Positions 54,545 to 61,629 of a stretch of DNA of 64,000 nt are shown piece after piece. Source of the DNA: an uncultured Christensenella sp. (GTDB taxonomy: Bacteria > Bacillota > Clostridia > Christensenellales > CAG-917). Made by a program: the position numbers and the translations under genes. The stretch's first letter is position 1. Each line of letters opens with the position of its first letter. A model generated the notes under the pieces. It had not been told where the DNA came from. It was given only the letters and a program-made list of their open reading frames with translations, and did not search any database. The stretch spans positions 1 through 64,000 of the forward strand of contig CAJTQT010000004.1 in assembly GCA_910578325.1 (NCBI GenBank), given 5' to 3'.

Positions 54545-54859
54545 TTATTGCTCTATGCTGACGTTCATTACGTGCACGTTTACGGCGTGTACCTTATACT
54601 TTGTTGCGCGTTCGATCTGCGATTTGACGTTCTCTTGCAAAGATGACACCGTCTGCGGTATGGCGTATCCCTGCAAAATATTGACAAAAATCTCTACCGT
54701 AACTTTCTCGTTCGGAAGAAAGTACGCCGAAACCGCGCCTCTTGATTTTTTTGAGTCGGGCAGACTTATGCCTTCCACTTCCGAAACCGCGTCCGTTGCA
54801 AGCGACGTGATAACTTTACCGAAGGCGGCAAGGTTTTTGGAATAAGTTTGCTTTGACAT
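54545..54859 (-). CDS. Asp23/Gls24 family protein (YqhY-like)
   Basis: 104 aa. Members of this family (alkaline shock protein 23, YloU, YqhY) are small cytoplasmic or membrane-associated proteins of poorly known role, linked to envelope stress or lipid metabolism. The family core is visible: ...ITSLATDAVSEVEGISL near residue 17, VTVEIFVNILQGYAIPQTV, then VNVHVMNV at the end. It is closest by position to Bacillus YqhY, which also sits just before nusB. The ATG at 54859 has GCGGAGGAAAT. It has its own promoter at 54902-54930, so the Asp23-nusB pair starts a new unit after the spoIIIA terminator. Confidence 0.88.
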   Translation of the reverse strand: MSKQTYSKNLAAFGKVITSLATDAVSEVEGISLPDSKKSRGAVSAYFLPNEKVTVEIFVNILQGYAIPQTVSSLQENVKSQIERATKYKVHAVNVHVMNVSIEQ

Positions 54860-54901
54860 ATTTCCTCCGCATAAACCGCAACTCAGTCGCGATTTTTAAG
54901 C

Positions 54902-54930
54902 ATTATAACATAATGACGCATTTATTACAA
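54902..54930 (-). promoter_or_regulatory. Promoter of the asp23-like / nusB unit
   Basis: Minus strand: TTGTAA (54925-54930), 17-base spacer, TATAAT (54902-54907), directly downstream of the spoIIIA terminator. Confidence 0.82.
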
Positions 54931-54932
54931 CA

Positions 54933-54958
54933 AAAAAGGCGGATATGTCCGCCTTTTT
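54933..54958 (-). terminator. Terminator of the spoIIIA operon
   Basis: An 11-bp stem AAAAAGGCGGA / TCCGCCTTTTT with a 4-base loop. The A- and T-runs make it usable in both directions. It lies about 50 bases after the spoIIIAH stop. Confidence 0.92.
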
Positions 54959-55008
54959 ATTCTCCCCGCTATTATTTTGCAACACTTTTGCGTCTACTAT
55001 ACCGATTA

Positions 55009-55509
55009 TCAGACGTATGAAATGATTTTGACGGTATTAGGGTCGCATTTCAATTCTGCAACGACCGTAGCAAGAACCTGATTCGCCTCTATATCGGTGA
55101 GGTCCGCCTTGCCTACCACCACGTTGACTCCGCCGTCGCCGATCGTCACGATTGCATCGGGGAAACCTTTGCCTTTAATACCGGTTTCGAGAGAAAGTTC
55201 CTGTTCCATACGCTTGACGAGAAGCATTTTCTGTTTTTCCGCTTCCGCTTTTGCGCTCGAAGAACTGCTTTCGGAATTCATTATTGCGTCGAGATACAGG
55301 AATTCCGATTCTCTGGTCGTCTCTCTGTCGCTGCGCGCCGCAACGAAGAACGTTTGCGTCACCGTATTGTCGCCGTTGCCCGTGTTGTCGACCGCGCCCG
55401 TCAATTTATCGTTGAGCACGAAATTCAGCACGCCCGTAGCCACCAGCAAAACTATCATTACTGACAATACGAGAATCTTTTTTGTTTTTGACTTCATCTT
55501 TGCTTTCAT
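55009..55509 (-). CDS. spoIIIAH: Stage III sporulation protein AH
   Basis: 166 aa, somewhat shorter than the 218-residue Bacillus protein. SpoIIIAH sits in the mother-cell membrane and binds forespore SpoIIQ through an EscJ/YscJ-like ring-forming domain, building the channel between the two cells. Here an N-terminal basic segment and helix (about 11-31) are followed by TFFVAARSDRETTRESEFLYLD, helices with KQKMLLVKRMEQEL, and a ring domain PDAIVTIGDGGVNVVV...IKIISYV-like to the end. Last gene of the operon. The ATG at 55509 has AGGAGG five bases upstream. The shortening falls mostly between the membrane helix and the ring domain. Confidence 0.94.
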   Translation of the reverse strand: MKAKMKSKTKKILVLSVMIVLLVATGVLNFVLNDKLTGAVDNTGNGDNTVTQTFFVAARSDRETTRESEFLYLDAIMNSESSSSSAKAEAEKQKMLLVKRMEQELSLETGIKGKGFPDAIVTIGDGGVNVVVGKADLTDIEANQVLATVVAELKCDPNTVKIISYV

Positions 55510-55530
55510 ATATTCCTCCTATATGGTCCA

Positions 55531-55938
55531 TTATTTGCGGCTGTATACGTTTACAAGACTCTTATCCACTCCCAGAGCGGTCACGGTCGCGTCCATCAGC
55601 CTTAAACGCACCGTTATGCTGTCGGCACCTTCCGCTATGACAAGCACCCCGACGATTTTGCCGTCCTGCTGGGTTATCATAGTTTCCACTCTGCCTGCCC
55701 CGTCTATATTGCTGAGTATCGAACTCAGTCTCTGTTCTTCGGAAGTCATCACCGCATTTGCGGATGTTTTGACGTCGTTCTTGTTCTTCGCCGTCATCAC
55801 GGTAGAATATATGATAAGCGCAACCGCGATTATGAATACAACAGAAATAATTTGCAGATTTTTTATTCCTTTTAATTTTTTAAGCAGTCCGCCGCCTTCC
55901 TGTTTCGAAGCGGTTTTCCTTTCATCGGTAACTTCCAT
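55531..55938 (-). CDS. spoIIIAG: Stage III sporulation protein AG, short form
   Basis: 135 aa against 229 in Bacillus subtilis. SpoIIIAG forms a large ring in the intermembrane space of the SpoIIIA-SpoIIQ channel. Here a basic N-terminus, a membrane helix (about 27-48) and a ring-building motif are kept (SEEQRLSSILSNIDGAGRVE, then GVLVIAEGADS). The stretch of about 60 residues between these halves that holds the beta-triangle in Bacillus is reduced to a short turn (ITQQDGKI). Two starts are possible: an ATG at 55956 with no ribosome binding site, and the ATG at 55938 with GGGGGTG five bases upstream; I chose the latter. It lies between AF and AH. Confidence 0.9.
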   Translation of the reverse strand: MEVTDERKTASKQEGGGLLKKLKGIKNLQIISVVFIIAVALIIYSTVMTAKNKNDVKTSANAVMTSEEQRLSSILSNIDGAGRVETMITQQDGKIVGVLVIAEGADSITVRLRLMDATVTALGVDKSLVNVYSRK

Positions 55939-56008
55939 ACGCGCACCCCCGAGCATAAAATGTAAGTTTATACTGTATCCCGTAAATCATATTCGCAACA
56001 TATCCGCT

Positions 56009-56479
56009 CTATGACGATGTGGATACAGTCACGATAACTCTCGATTGCGAACACTTGATTTTGTCTGCTACAAGCGTTTTTACCTCCGTTATCACCGTAG
56101 GAGCGACGGATTCCTTGAAATTGCGCACACAGACTTCTATTCGCTCTATCAGCGCGGGCGCGCCTTCCTTTGAAACGACTTCCACGTCGCATTGATATCC
56201 GTTTTCCGCCAAATACTTTTTTACCGTTCCCGCTACGCTCTCAGAATACATAGCGTGAGTTGAGTCAATAAAATCCTTATCCACCTCGAATGCCGAGCCG
56301 TCAAATTCAAGTTTCCAGTCCTTGCCCAGCAAATTAGGCAGAGGCATAGCGATCACGAACACCACAAGCAATGAAAACGCGCCTTTGACGTATTTTGCCG
56401 TCTGTCCCTCCGGCAAAACTATTTCAAGCAATATTCCCAGACATATCACGCCTACTATCGACATTATCCAAACGCCCAT
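56009..56479 (-). CDS. spoIIIAF: Stage III sporulation protein AF
   Basis: 156 aa (206 in Bacillus). Two N-terminal membrane helices (about 4-22 and 32-50) flank GQTAKYVKGAFSLL, the most conserved part of the family. The remaining residues form a soluble ring-like domain with VEVVSKEGAPALIERIEVCV and VIVTVS at the end. It is part of the SpoIIIA complex in the mother-cell membrane. GAGGTGAGAT precedes the ATG, and spoIIIAE ends 9 bases before. Confidence 0.92.
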   Translation of the reverse strand: MGVWIMSIVGVICLGILLEIVLPEGQTAKYVKGAFSLLVVFVIAMPLPNLLGKDWKLEFDGSAFEVDKDFIDSTHAMYSESVAGTVKKYLAENGYQCDVEVVSKEGAPALIERIEVCVRNFKESVAPTVITEVKTLVADKIKCSQSRVIVTVSTSS

Positions 56480-56488
56480 ATCTCACCT

Positions 56489-57760
56489 CTATAACCCCAT
56501 ATTGCAACTGCCTATCAGGAGCATCAACAGTATGTAAAACAAAAACGCAACGCCCGCAAGCGCGGTTATAAGCAGATTCATATTCCCTGCGACGTTATGC
56601 AGAACGCCGGACATACGCGTATCGCCTATCGGTTCTACTATAGCGGAAGTCAGCCTGAGCGTCAGAGTGAATATGACAACCTTGACAAGCGGAAACAGAA
56701 CTATACACACCAGCACAAGCGCGCCGCAATAACCTATCGCGTTTTTTACAAGCACGAGCGACGTACTAAGCAAATCGAATCCGTCCGAAAGATAACCGCC
56801 CAGTATCGGAATATAACTCGACAGCGCGAATTTAGCCACGTTAAAACCAAATTTATCGACTACTCCGCCCGTAATCCCCTGTACCGTAAGAAAAGTGGCA
56901 AACAGTCCGAACACGATCCCTATAAGCCAGGACGACGCCGATTTTATGACCTTTGTCAATTTGTCCAGTTTGACGTTTTTGGATATGTTTCCGACCACCG
57001 AGAAAACGATTGTGGCAATAAACGCCGGCACTATAACCACCGTTATAAGTTTCATAATAAAACCGCTCAGCACCGCCATAAGAGGCGTATAAGTGGCAAC
57101 GGTCGTTGCGCCTCCGAGCATCGACAGCAAAGTAAGCAGCACAGGAAAAATCGCTCTTGCAAAGCCCATAAGCAATGTCAGAGTGTCCGTGACAGTGCCG
57201 ATAACTCCCCCGATTCCGGTAATCAGAACAATGATAACCGCGCAATAACATACGATATGCACCACTTCGGATGTTGAGTTGTTCGCAAAGCCGCTCGTAA
57301 GATTTCCCAGCATATTTTTGAGCAGACAAATCACTATGATAGTTATAAAACTGGGCAGAAATCCTGCAAAATACTTTCCTAACGTCTGCGCAAGCAGATT
57401 TACGAGATTCCCGAAAAAATCCTTAGACTGACCGTTTACAAGCGCGCGCAAAGTCTCTTTCGCGTCCTTTATATCCAACGCCTGTTTCTGATTCGGATCC
57501 AGAGAATCTATAAACTTTTGAAGTTCGGACAAATCGAGTCTGTCAATAACGTCGTTTACCGCCTCGGAAAGTTCTTTGCGCACCTCCTCCTCGCTCTTAG
57601 AACCTTCTTCCGCCCTTGCAACCGCTATTTCGGAACTTATTCCGACAAGCAACAACGACAGCACGAACAGCAACGCAATCAACGCAAATATGAATTTTAA
57701 CTTGCTCTTCTTTTTCGGAAAAGCAAAAAGCATAGGATTGTAAAGTCTGATCTTTTTCAT
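56489..57760 (-). CDS. spoIIIAE: Stage III sporulation protein AE
   Basis: 423 aa, close to the usual length. It is a polytopic membrane protein with an N-terminal signal-like helix (residues about 20-45), a soluble segment with LSELQKFIDSLDPNQKQ, and about seven to eight hydrophobic helices from about 120 on. Conserved features include SYIPILGGYLSDGFDLLSTS and VEPIGDTRMSGVL near the C-terminus. It is thought to form the core membrane part of the SpoIIIA channel. Its ATG overlaps the spoIIIAD stop (ATGA), so the two are translationally coupled. Confidence 0.95.
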   Translation of the reverse strand: MKKIRLYNPMLFAFPKKKSKLKFIFALIALLFVLSLLLVGISSEIAVARAEEGSKSEEEVRKELSEAVNDVIDRLDLSELQKFIDSLDPNQKQALDIKDAKETLRALVNGQSKDFFGNLVNLLAQTLGKYFAGFLPSFITIIVICLLKNMLGNLTSGFANNSTSEVVHIVCYCAVIIVLITGIGGVIGTVTDTLTLLMGFARAIFPVLLTLLSMLGGATTVATYTPLMAVLSGFIMKLITVVIVPAFIATIVFSVVGNISKNVKLDKLTKVIKSASSWLIGIVFGLFATFLTVQGITGGVVDKFGFNVAKFALSSYIPILGGYLSDGFDLLSTSLVLVKNAIGYCGALVLVCIVLFPLVKVVIFTLTLRLTSAIVEPIGDTRMSGVLHNVAGNMNLLITALAGVAFLFYILLMLLIGSCNMGL

Positions 57761-58143
57761 ACGTTCACCAATGCGGACACAACGTCGACAAGCGCGGCAA
57801 CTATGGAAATGCTCATAAGGAAAATGACAATTTTCCCTCCGAACTGCAACTTCTGCGCAATAGAGCCGCAGCCCGCGTCGTTGGCAACGGACGCAGAGTA
57901 TTCCGTCAGGTATCCCACTCCTATAATTTTGAGCACAGCGGTAAAAATTCCGTCATCTATCCCGCTCTTTTGCACGATATCGTCAAAAGCAAGAATCACG
58001 TTCTGCAATGCCGAAAGCATAGTTACAACCATAACTACGCCTGTTGCTATCGTTGCGAAAACGGCAAACTCGGGCTTTGCGGATTTAAGCAAAGACACCA
58101 CGATTACACCTATTATCGCTATTCCGACAAGTTTGAAAATCAT
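57757..58143 (-). CDS. spoIIIAD: Stage III sporulation protein AD
   Basis: 128 aa, the normal size. Four hydrophobic helices. The family hallmarks are present: KSAKPEFAVFATIATGVVM near residue 24, IGVGYLTEYSASVANDAG and a helix IAQKLQFGGKIVIFLMSI. Small membrane subunit of the mother-cell SpoIIIA complex. AAGGCGA lies upstream of the ATG. Its stop overlaps the start of spoIIIAE. Confidence 0.95.
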   Translation of the reverse strand: MIFKLVGIAIIGVIVVSLLKSAKPEFAVFATIATGVVMVVTMLSALQNVILAFDDIVQKSGIDDGIFTAVLKIIGVGYLTEYSASVANDAGCGSIAQKLQFGGKIVIFLMSISIVAALVDVVSALVNV

Positions 58144-58155
58144 ACCGATTCGCCT

Positions 58156-58353
58156 TTAATACAGCGACAGAATGGATTTAAGCGTATCGAAAAGTCCGCC
58201 CAGCATATCTATCACAAGCACCGCGACGATTATAAGCCCCGCAAGCGTGGCAAACGTCGCAATCTCGTCGCGGTCGCTTTTTTTGAGTATCACGCAGACA
58301 ATCGCAGTAAGCAAACCTATTCCCGCTATTTTAAGAATTATATCTATATTCAT
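58156..58353 (-). CDS. spoIIIAC: Stage III sporulation protein AC
   Basis: 65 aa with two membrane helices. The sequence IAGIGLLTAIVCVILKKSDR followed by EIATFATLAGLIIV matches the family and is itself similar to the first half of SpoIIIAD. A GAGGTAACG ribosome binding site precedes the ATG. It lies 7 bases after spoIIIAB and 12 before spoIIIAD. Confidence 0.94.
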   Translation of the reverse strand: MNIDIILKIAGIGLLTAIVCVILKKSDRDEIATFATLAGLIIVAVLVIDMLGGLFDTLKSILSLY

Positions 58354-58360
58354 CGTTACC

Positions 58361-58867
58361 TCACGCCAGAATCAGCATTATCGCTATTCCCAACAAAACG
58401 CAGAGTTTAAAAAACATACCTCCGAGTTTTTTGCTGTCATCTTCGCACTTTTTGCGTCTTTGCTCAAACTTTTCCCTGTAATGCGCTACCTGTGAAAGTT
58501 GGTCGTTAAGCGCGCTCTTGCCGCTGCCGCACAGAAAGGACAAAATCTCCTTTTTTTCCTCGGCTTTAAGCCGCGGGACGCTGACTTTCTGTGAAATCTC
58601 GTCAAGCGGCTTTCCCTCCTTAGCAAGTTCTACACATTCTGAAAGCACTCTCTCGAAATCGCCCTTCCTTCCCTGTCCGAACTTTTGCGCGATTACGGGA
58701 ATAGGCGTTTTATTCAGCGTCAGTTCGCTCGTCATTGTCTGGGCATACTCGCACGCGGATTTATAAAACAATGCTCTGTCGCGGTATCTCCGTTTAATAA
58801 GCAACCCCGCATAACAGCATATAAGAGCAAGCAATCCGCCCGCAATAAGTCTCAGAATATCACTCAT
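58361..58867 (-). CDS. spoIIIAB: Stage III sporulation protein AB
   Basis: 168 aa. It resembles TadC-like inner-membrane platform proteins. Membrane helices lie near the N-terminus (about 7-22) and at the C-terminus (FKLCVLLGIAIMLIL), with a helical cytoplasmic part containing LKAEEKKEILSFLCGSGKS and the usual EKFEQRRKKCEDDSKK. The ATG at 58867 overlaps the spoIIIAA stop (ATGA), which supports this start; the frame is open 8 codons further upstream, within spoIIIAA. Confidence 0.93.
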   Translation of the reverse strand: MSDILRLIAGGLLALICCYAGLLIKRRYRDRALFYKSACEYAQTMTSELTLNKTPIPVIAQKFGQGRKGDFERVLSECVELAKEGKPLDEISQKVSVPRLKAEEKKEILSFLCGSGKSALNDQLSQVAHYREKFEQRRKKCEDDSKKLGGMFFKLCVLLGIAIMLILA

Positions 58868-59799
58868 AGCCTTATTATGTCCTTTACACAACCTATCGGC
58901 GTTCGCCCCAACACGACGGCGAGGTCGAATTTTTCAATCAACACCGCATAGTCAGAAGAGCCTGCAAGCGAGTTCAAATCGTTTCCGTGCACAGACGCTA
59001 TAACTTTCACTCCGCTTCTCAAAACGTCGCAAATTGCGTTTACTTCGGTCTGACGGAACAGTTCGTCGGTAACAATGACGTCGGGATTCATTGCGCGGAT
59101 ACAGTTTTCGTACGCGACTGCCTTAGGCACTCCGCTTACTACGTCCGAGTCGCCTACGTCAAGCGTAGGAATCCCGTCCGCAACCGAAGCGAGTTCGTAT
59201 CTTTCATCAATCACAACGACGTTTTTATGCACGGATAAAATCCTTGCAAGTTCTCTCAAAACCGTCGTTTTTCCGCATCCGGGCGGCGAAACAATAAGTG
59301 TATTCAATACAGTCTTTCCACCGTTTCCGCGCGCAACCTCGCCGTCCTCTCGGCACATCTGCGCATTCTCCCCGCACTCCGTCCCGCCGTCACAGCAATA
59401 AACGCTTCCGATTATTCCGTCTGCGGCAGATTTTATCTGATGCGGCACTCGGATTACGAGATAGGACACGTTTTTGACGTTAAGCAGTCTTCCGCCGTCA
59501 GAAACCCCCTCTCCCGCGATTCCTATACGCAGTTTTTTGCTCGGTATATATCCTTTTATCATCTCGTCGCTCACCGAGTAAGGCGACAAATCCGTAGCAC
59601 GCGCAATTATCGAGTCGATTTCCTCCTGCGAAACCACATAATCTCCGCCCGCGATTCTCGGATAAACCCGTCCGTTTGCCGACGAAGTAAGAAGCAACAG
59701 CCGCCTGCCTGCGCGCAATCGTATTTCCGTCAGGTTTTCGGGTTTAACGCTATCGGCAATTACTCTGGCAAGCCCTCCGACAATCAGTCCATCAAACAT
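58864..59799 (-). CDS. spoIIIAA: Stage III sporulation protein AA, secretion-type ATPase
   Basis: 311 aa, as expected. It is the ATPase of the SpoIIIA complex, related to type II/IV secretion ATPases, acting at the mother-cell membrane during engulfment. Near residue 25 it has the conserved LTEIRLRAGR. Walker A is SPPGCGKTTVLRELA (about 172-187), followed by a Walker-B-type strand VVVIDERYE. A C-terminal half ends with VLRSGVKVIASVHGND. First gene of the operon. No ribosome binding site is obvious, but the alignment of the N-terminus supports the ATG at 59799. I could not identify the sporulation promoter with confidence. Confidence 0.95.
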   Translation of the reverse strand: MFDGLIVGGLARVIADSVKPENLTEIRLRAGRRLLLLTSSANGRVYPRIAGGDYVVSQEEIDSIIARATDLSPYSVSDEMIKGYIPSKKLRIGIAGEGVSDGGRLLNVKNVSYLVIRVPHQIKSAADGIIGSVYCCDGGTECGENAQMCREDGEVARGNGGKTVLNTLIVSPPGCGKTTVLRELARILSVHKNVVVIDERYELASVADGIPTLDVGDSDVVSGVPKAVAYENCIRAMNPDVIVTDELFRQTEVNAICDVLRSGVKVIASVHGNDLNSLAGSSDYAVLIEKFDLAVVLGRTPIGCVKDIIRL

Positions 59800-60136
59800 A
59801 CTGAACTATATGAAAATGCCCCTCTGCATATAGCAAAGAGGCAAAACAAGACAAAAATCGCCCGCTCTTTTGGTGTAAACACCTAAATCTAATAACTGTC
59901 AATCAAAAATCATCCGTTAATTCGAAACGGATATTTATGGGCAGAATATTAGACCGCTCATTTCACAAGGATATGGATGCAAACACACGTTATTAACTAA
60001 ATAAACAAGAATATTTTTCACTTTTCTGTACTTGAAGATTATTGAAAATTAGATGTAAAACGCAAAAACCGCTTATTTCACAACTTGACTAATACGGACA
60101 AACTTTATATATATGTTGCACTTTCTGAGGTTGATA
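59800..60136. other. Region upstream of spoIIIAA: hairpin and repeat copies
   Basis: No gene seen. It contains a hairpin just before spoIIIAA (59818-59842: GCCTCTTTGC/GCAGAGGGGC on the minus strand, with G-U pairs), GGTGT-AA-ACACC (59872-59883), and two direct copies of a CCGCT(C/T)ATTTCACAA motif (near 59954 and 60069). The second is part of a 44-base copy, 60049-60092, of the repeat at 60138-60180. Confidence 0.5.
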
Positions 60137-60237
60137 TTTAGATGCATAACGCGAAAACGCTCATTTCATAAGTCGCCTAACGTACAAAAGGTACGTGGCG
60201 GCGCAAGAAATGAGCGTTGACAAAGTTATGCGCTAAA
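60137..60237. repeat. 101-base imperfect palindrome downstream of efp
   Basis: Nested arms: TTTAG/CTAAA at the ends, GCATAAC/GTTATGC, a perfect 12-bp AACGCTCATTTC (60156-60167) / GAAATGAGCGTT (60207-60218), and a central CGTAC-AAAAG-GTACG hairpin (60181-60195). It starts 9 bases after the efp stop. The left half has a direct copy at 60049-60092. Confidence 0.8.
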
Positions 60238-60245
60238 TAGCAATC

Positions 60246-60809
60246 TCAGACTCTGGACATATATTCGCCTGTACGGGTATCGATACGAATTGTATCGCCC
60301 TCGTTTACGAACATCGGGACCTGCAACTCGTAACCGGTTTCAACCGTAGCGGGTTTAGTAGAGTTGGTCGCAGTGTTGCCGGCAACCGCAGGCTCGCAGA
60401 TGGTTATGAGCAATTCTACAAAGTTCGGCGGTTCAACGGAGAACGCGTCGCCCTGGAAGAATTTAACCGTTACAGGCATATTTTCCTTGACAAAGTTGAG
60501 AGCGTCCTCGACCTGATTCTTGTTGAGCGGAATCTGTTCGTAGGTCTCGGCGTCCATAAAATAATAGAATTCGCCGTCAGTGTAAAGGTATTCCATCGTT
60601 TTGGTTTCGATATGAGCAAGTTCAAACTTTTCGGTAGGGTTAAAAGTCTGTTCAAGAACCGCGCCCGTAACAACATTTTTCATTTTCGTACGTACAAACG
60701 CCGCGCCCTTTCCGGGTTTAACGTGCAAGAAATCGACGATCGTCATAATCTTGTTGTCGTAGAGGAAGGTGATGCCCTTTCTCAAATCGCCTGCCATAAT
60801 TTGTGCCAT
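60246..60809 (-). CDS. efp: Translation elongation factor P
   Basis: 187 aa, the standard size. EF-P binds stalled ribosomes and promotes peptide bonds at consecutive prolines. Three beta domains are seen. The first has the tip loop VKPGKGAAF, whose Lys (about residue 34) is the position modified in many bacteria; the C-terminal domain ends with GDTIRIDTRTGEYMSRV, the family signature. The ATG has AGGAGAATAGAATT upstream. It follows the M24 peptidase gene and precedes spoIIIA, the same order as in Bacillus. Promoter at 60867-60895. Confidence 0.98.
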   Translation of the reverse strand: MAQIMAGDLRKGITFLYDNKIMTIVDFLHVKPGKGAAFVRTKMKNVVTGAVLEQTFNPTEKFELAHIETKTMEYLYTDGEFYYFMDAETYEQIPLNKNQVEDALNFVKENMPVTVKFFQGDAFSVEPPNFVELLITICEPAVAGNTATNSTKPATVETGYELQVPMFVNEGDTIRIDTRTGEYMSRV

Positions 60810-60866
60810 AATTCTATTCTCCTAAAAATGTTTGTATTGTATGTCATACAAAGCCGTTACGGTATT

Positions 60867-60895
60867 ATTCTAACACCGTATTCCGCGCTTTGCAA
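60867..60895 (-). promoter_or_regulatory. Promoter of efp
   Basis: Minus strand: TTGCAA (60890-60895), 17-base spacer, TAGAAT (60867-60872), starting just after the peptidase stop codon. Confidence 0.7.
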
Positions 60896-60900
60896 GCACT

Positions 60901-61599
60901 TCATCTGTCGATAACGATAAGTTCGGTCGGATGACGGCTTACGACGCCTTTTTTGCCGACGATTACCATATCTTCGATACGAACGCCCATCTCGTCCTTG
61001 ATATAAATACCGGGCTCGATAGTCACAACCATATTGTCGGCCAGCACCTCTTCGCTACCTCTTCCGAGACGCGGCGATTCGTGCACAACTTTCCCCACGC
61101 CGTGACCTGTCGTATGAATAAAGTTCTCTCCGTATCCGTATTTTTCAATACAGTCACGGCAGACCTTATCTACGTCGTCGCAACGCATACCGCGCATCGT
61201 AACCTCTACGCCGAGTTTCTGCGACTCATAAACCGCGTCGTATATCTCGCGCTGTTTGTCGCTAATCTTTCCGAACGCGAACGTACGCGTGAAATCCGAG
61301 CAGTAGCCTTGATAGACCGCGCCCATATCGATAGTGACAAGCATACCCTTTTCGAGTTTGCAATCGGTGGGAACGTGATGCGGTTCCGCTCCGCCTTTTC
61401 CGAATGCGACTATAGTATCGAAAGAAAGTCCGCTTGCGCCCTGCATAAGCACGAATTCCTCGATAAAGTCCGCTATTTCCTTTTCGGTGTCGCCTTCTTT
61501 TATTACGTCCAGCACGGCATCGTAGGTATCATCGATAATCTGCGCCGCGCGCTCGATTGCGCGCAATTCATAACCTTTTTTGATAATTCCGTTGTCCAT
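60901..61599 (-). CDS. M24 metallopeptidase (Xaa-Pro aminopeptidase-like), catalytic domain only
   Basis: 232 aa. Pita-bread metallopeptidases of this group remove N-terminal residues before proline and use two metal ions. The five metal ligands are recognisable: Asp in TIDMGAVYQGYCSDFTR (first and second Asp), His in TTGHGVG, Glu in TIEPGIY and Glu in VRIEDM. PepQ/YqhT proteins have an additional N-terminal creatinase-like domain of about 120 residues. It is absent here, and the gene starts with a good AAGAGGAATT site only 30 bases after rny, so the short form looks genuine. It could also act as a methionine aminopeptidase, but the position next to efp points to the YqhT type. Confidence 0.9.
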   Translation of the reverse strand: MDNGIIKKGYELRAIERAAQIIDDTYDAVLDVIKEGDTEKEIADFIEEFVLMQGASGLSFDTIVAFGKGGAEPHHVPTDCKLEKGMLVTIDMGAVYQGYCSDFTRTFAFGKISDKQREIYDAVYESQKLGVEVTMRGMRCDDVDKVCRDCIEKYGYGENFIHTTGHGVGKVVHESPRLGRGSEEVLADNMVVTIEPGIYIKDEMGVRIEDMVIVGKKGVVSRHPTELIVIDR

Positions 61600-61629
61600 A
61601 ATTCCTCTTAACGCGGTTGACTAACAGCC

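Noticed and set aside
59805..59832. Sigma-E-like promoter (TATATG, 14 bases, CATATAGT) before spoIIIAA
   Set aside because: Its predicted start would fall on the spoIIIAA start codon and leave no leader; the match is partial and overlaps a hairpin.
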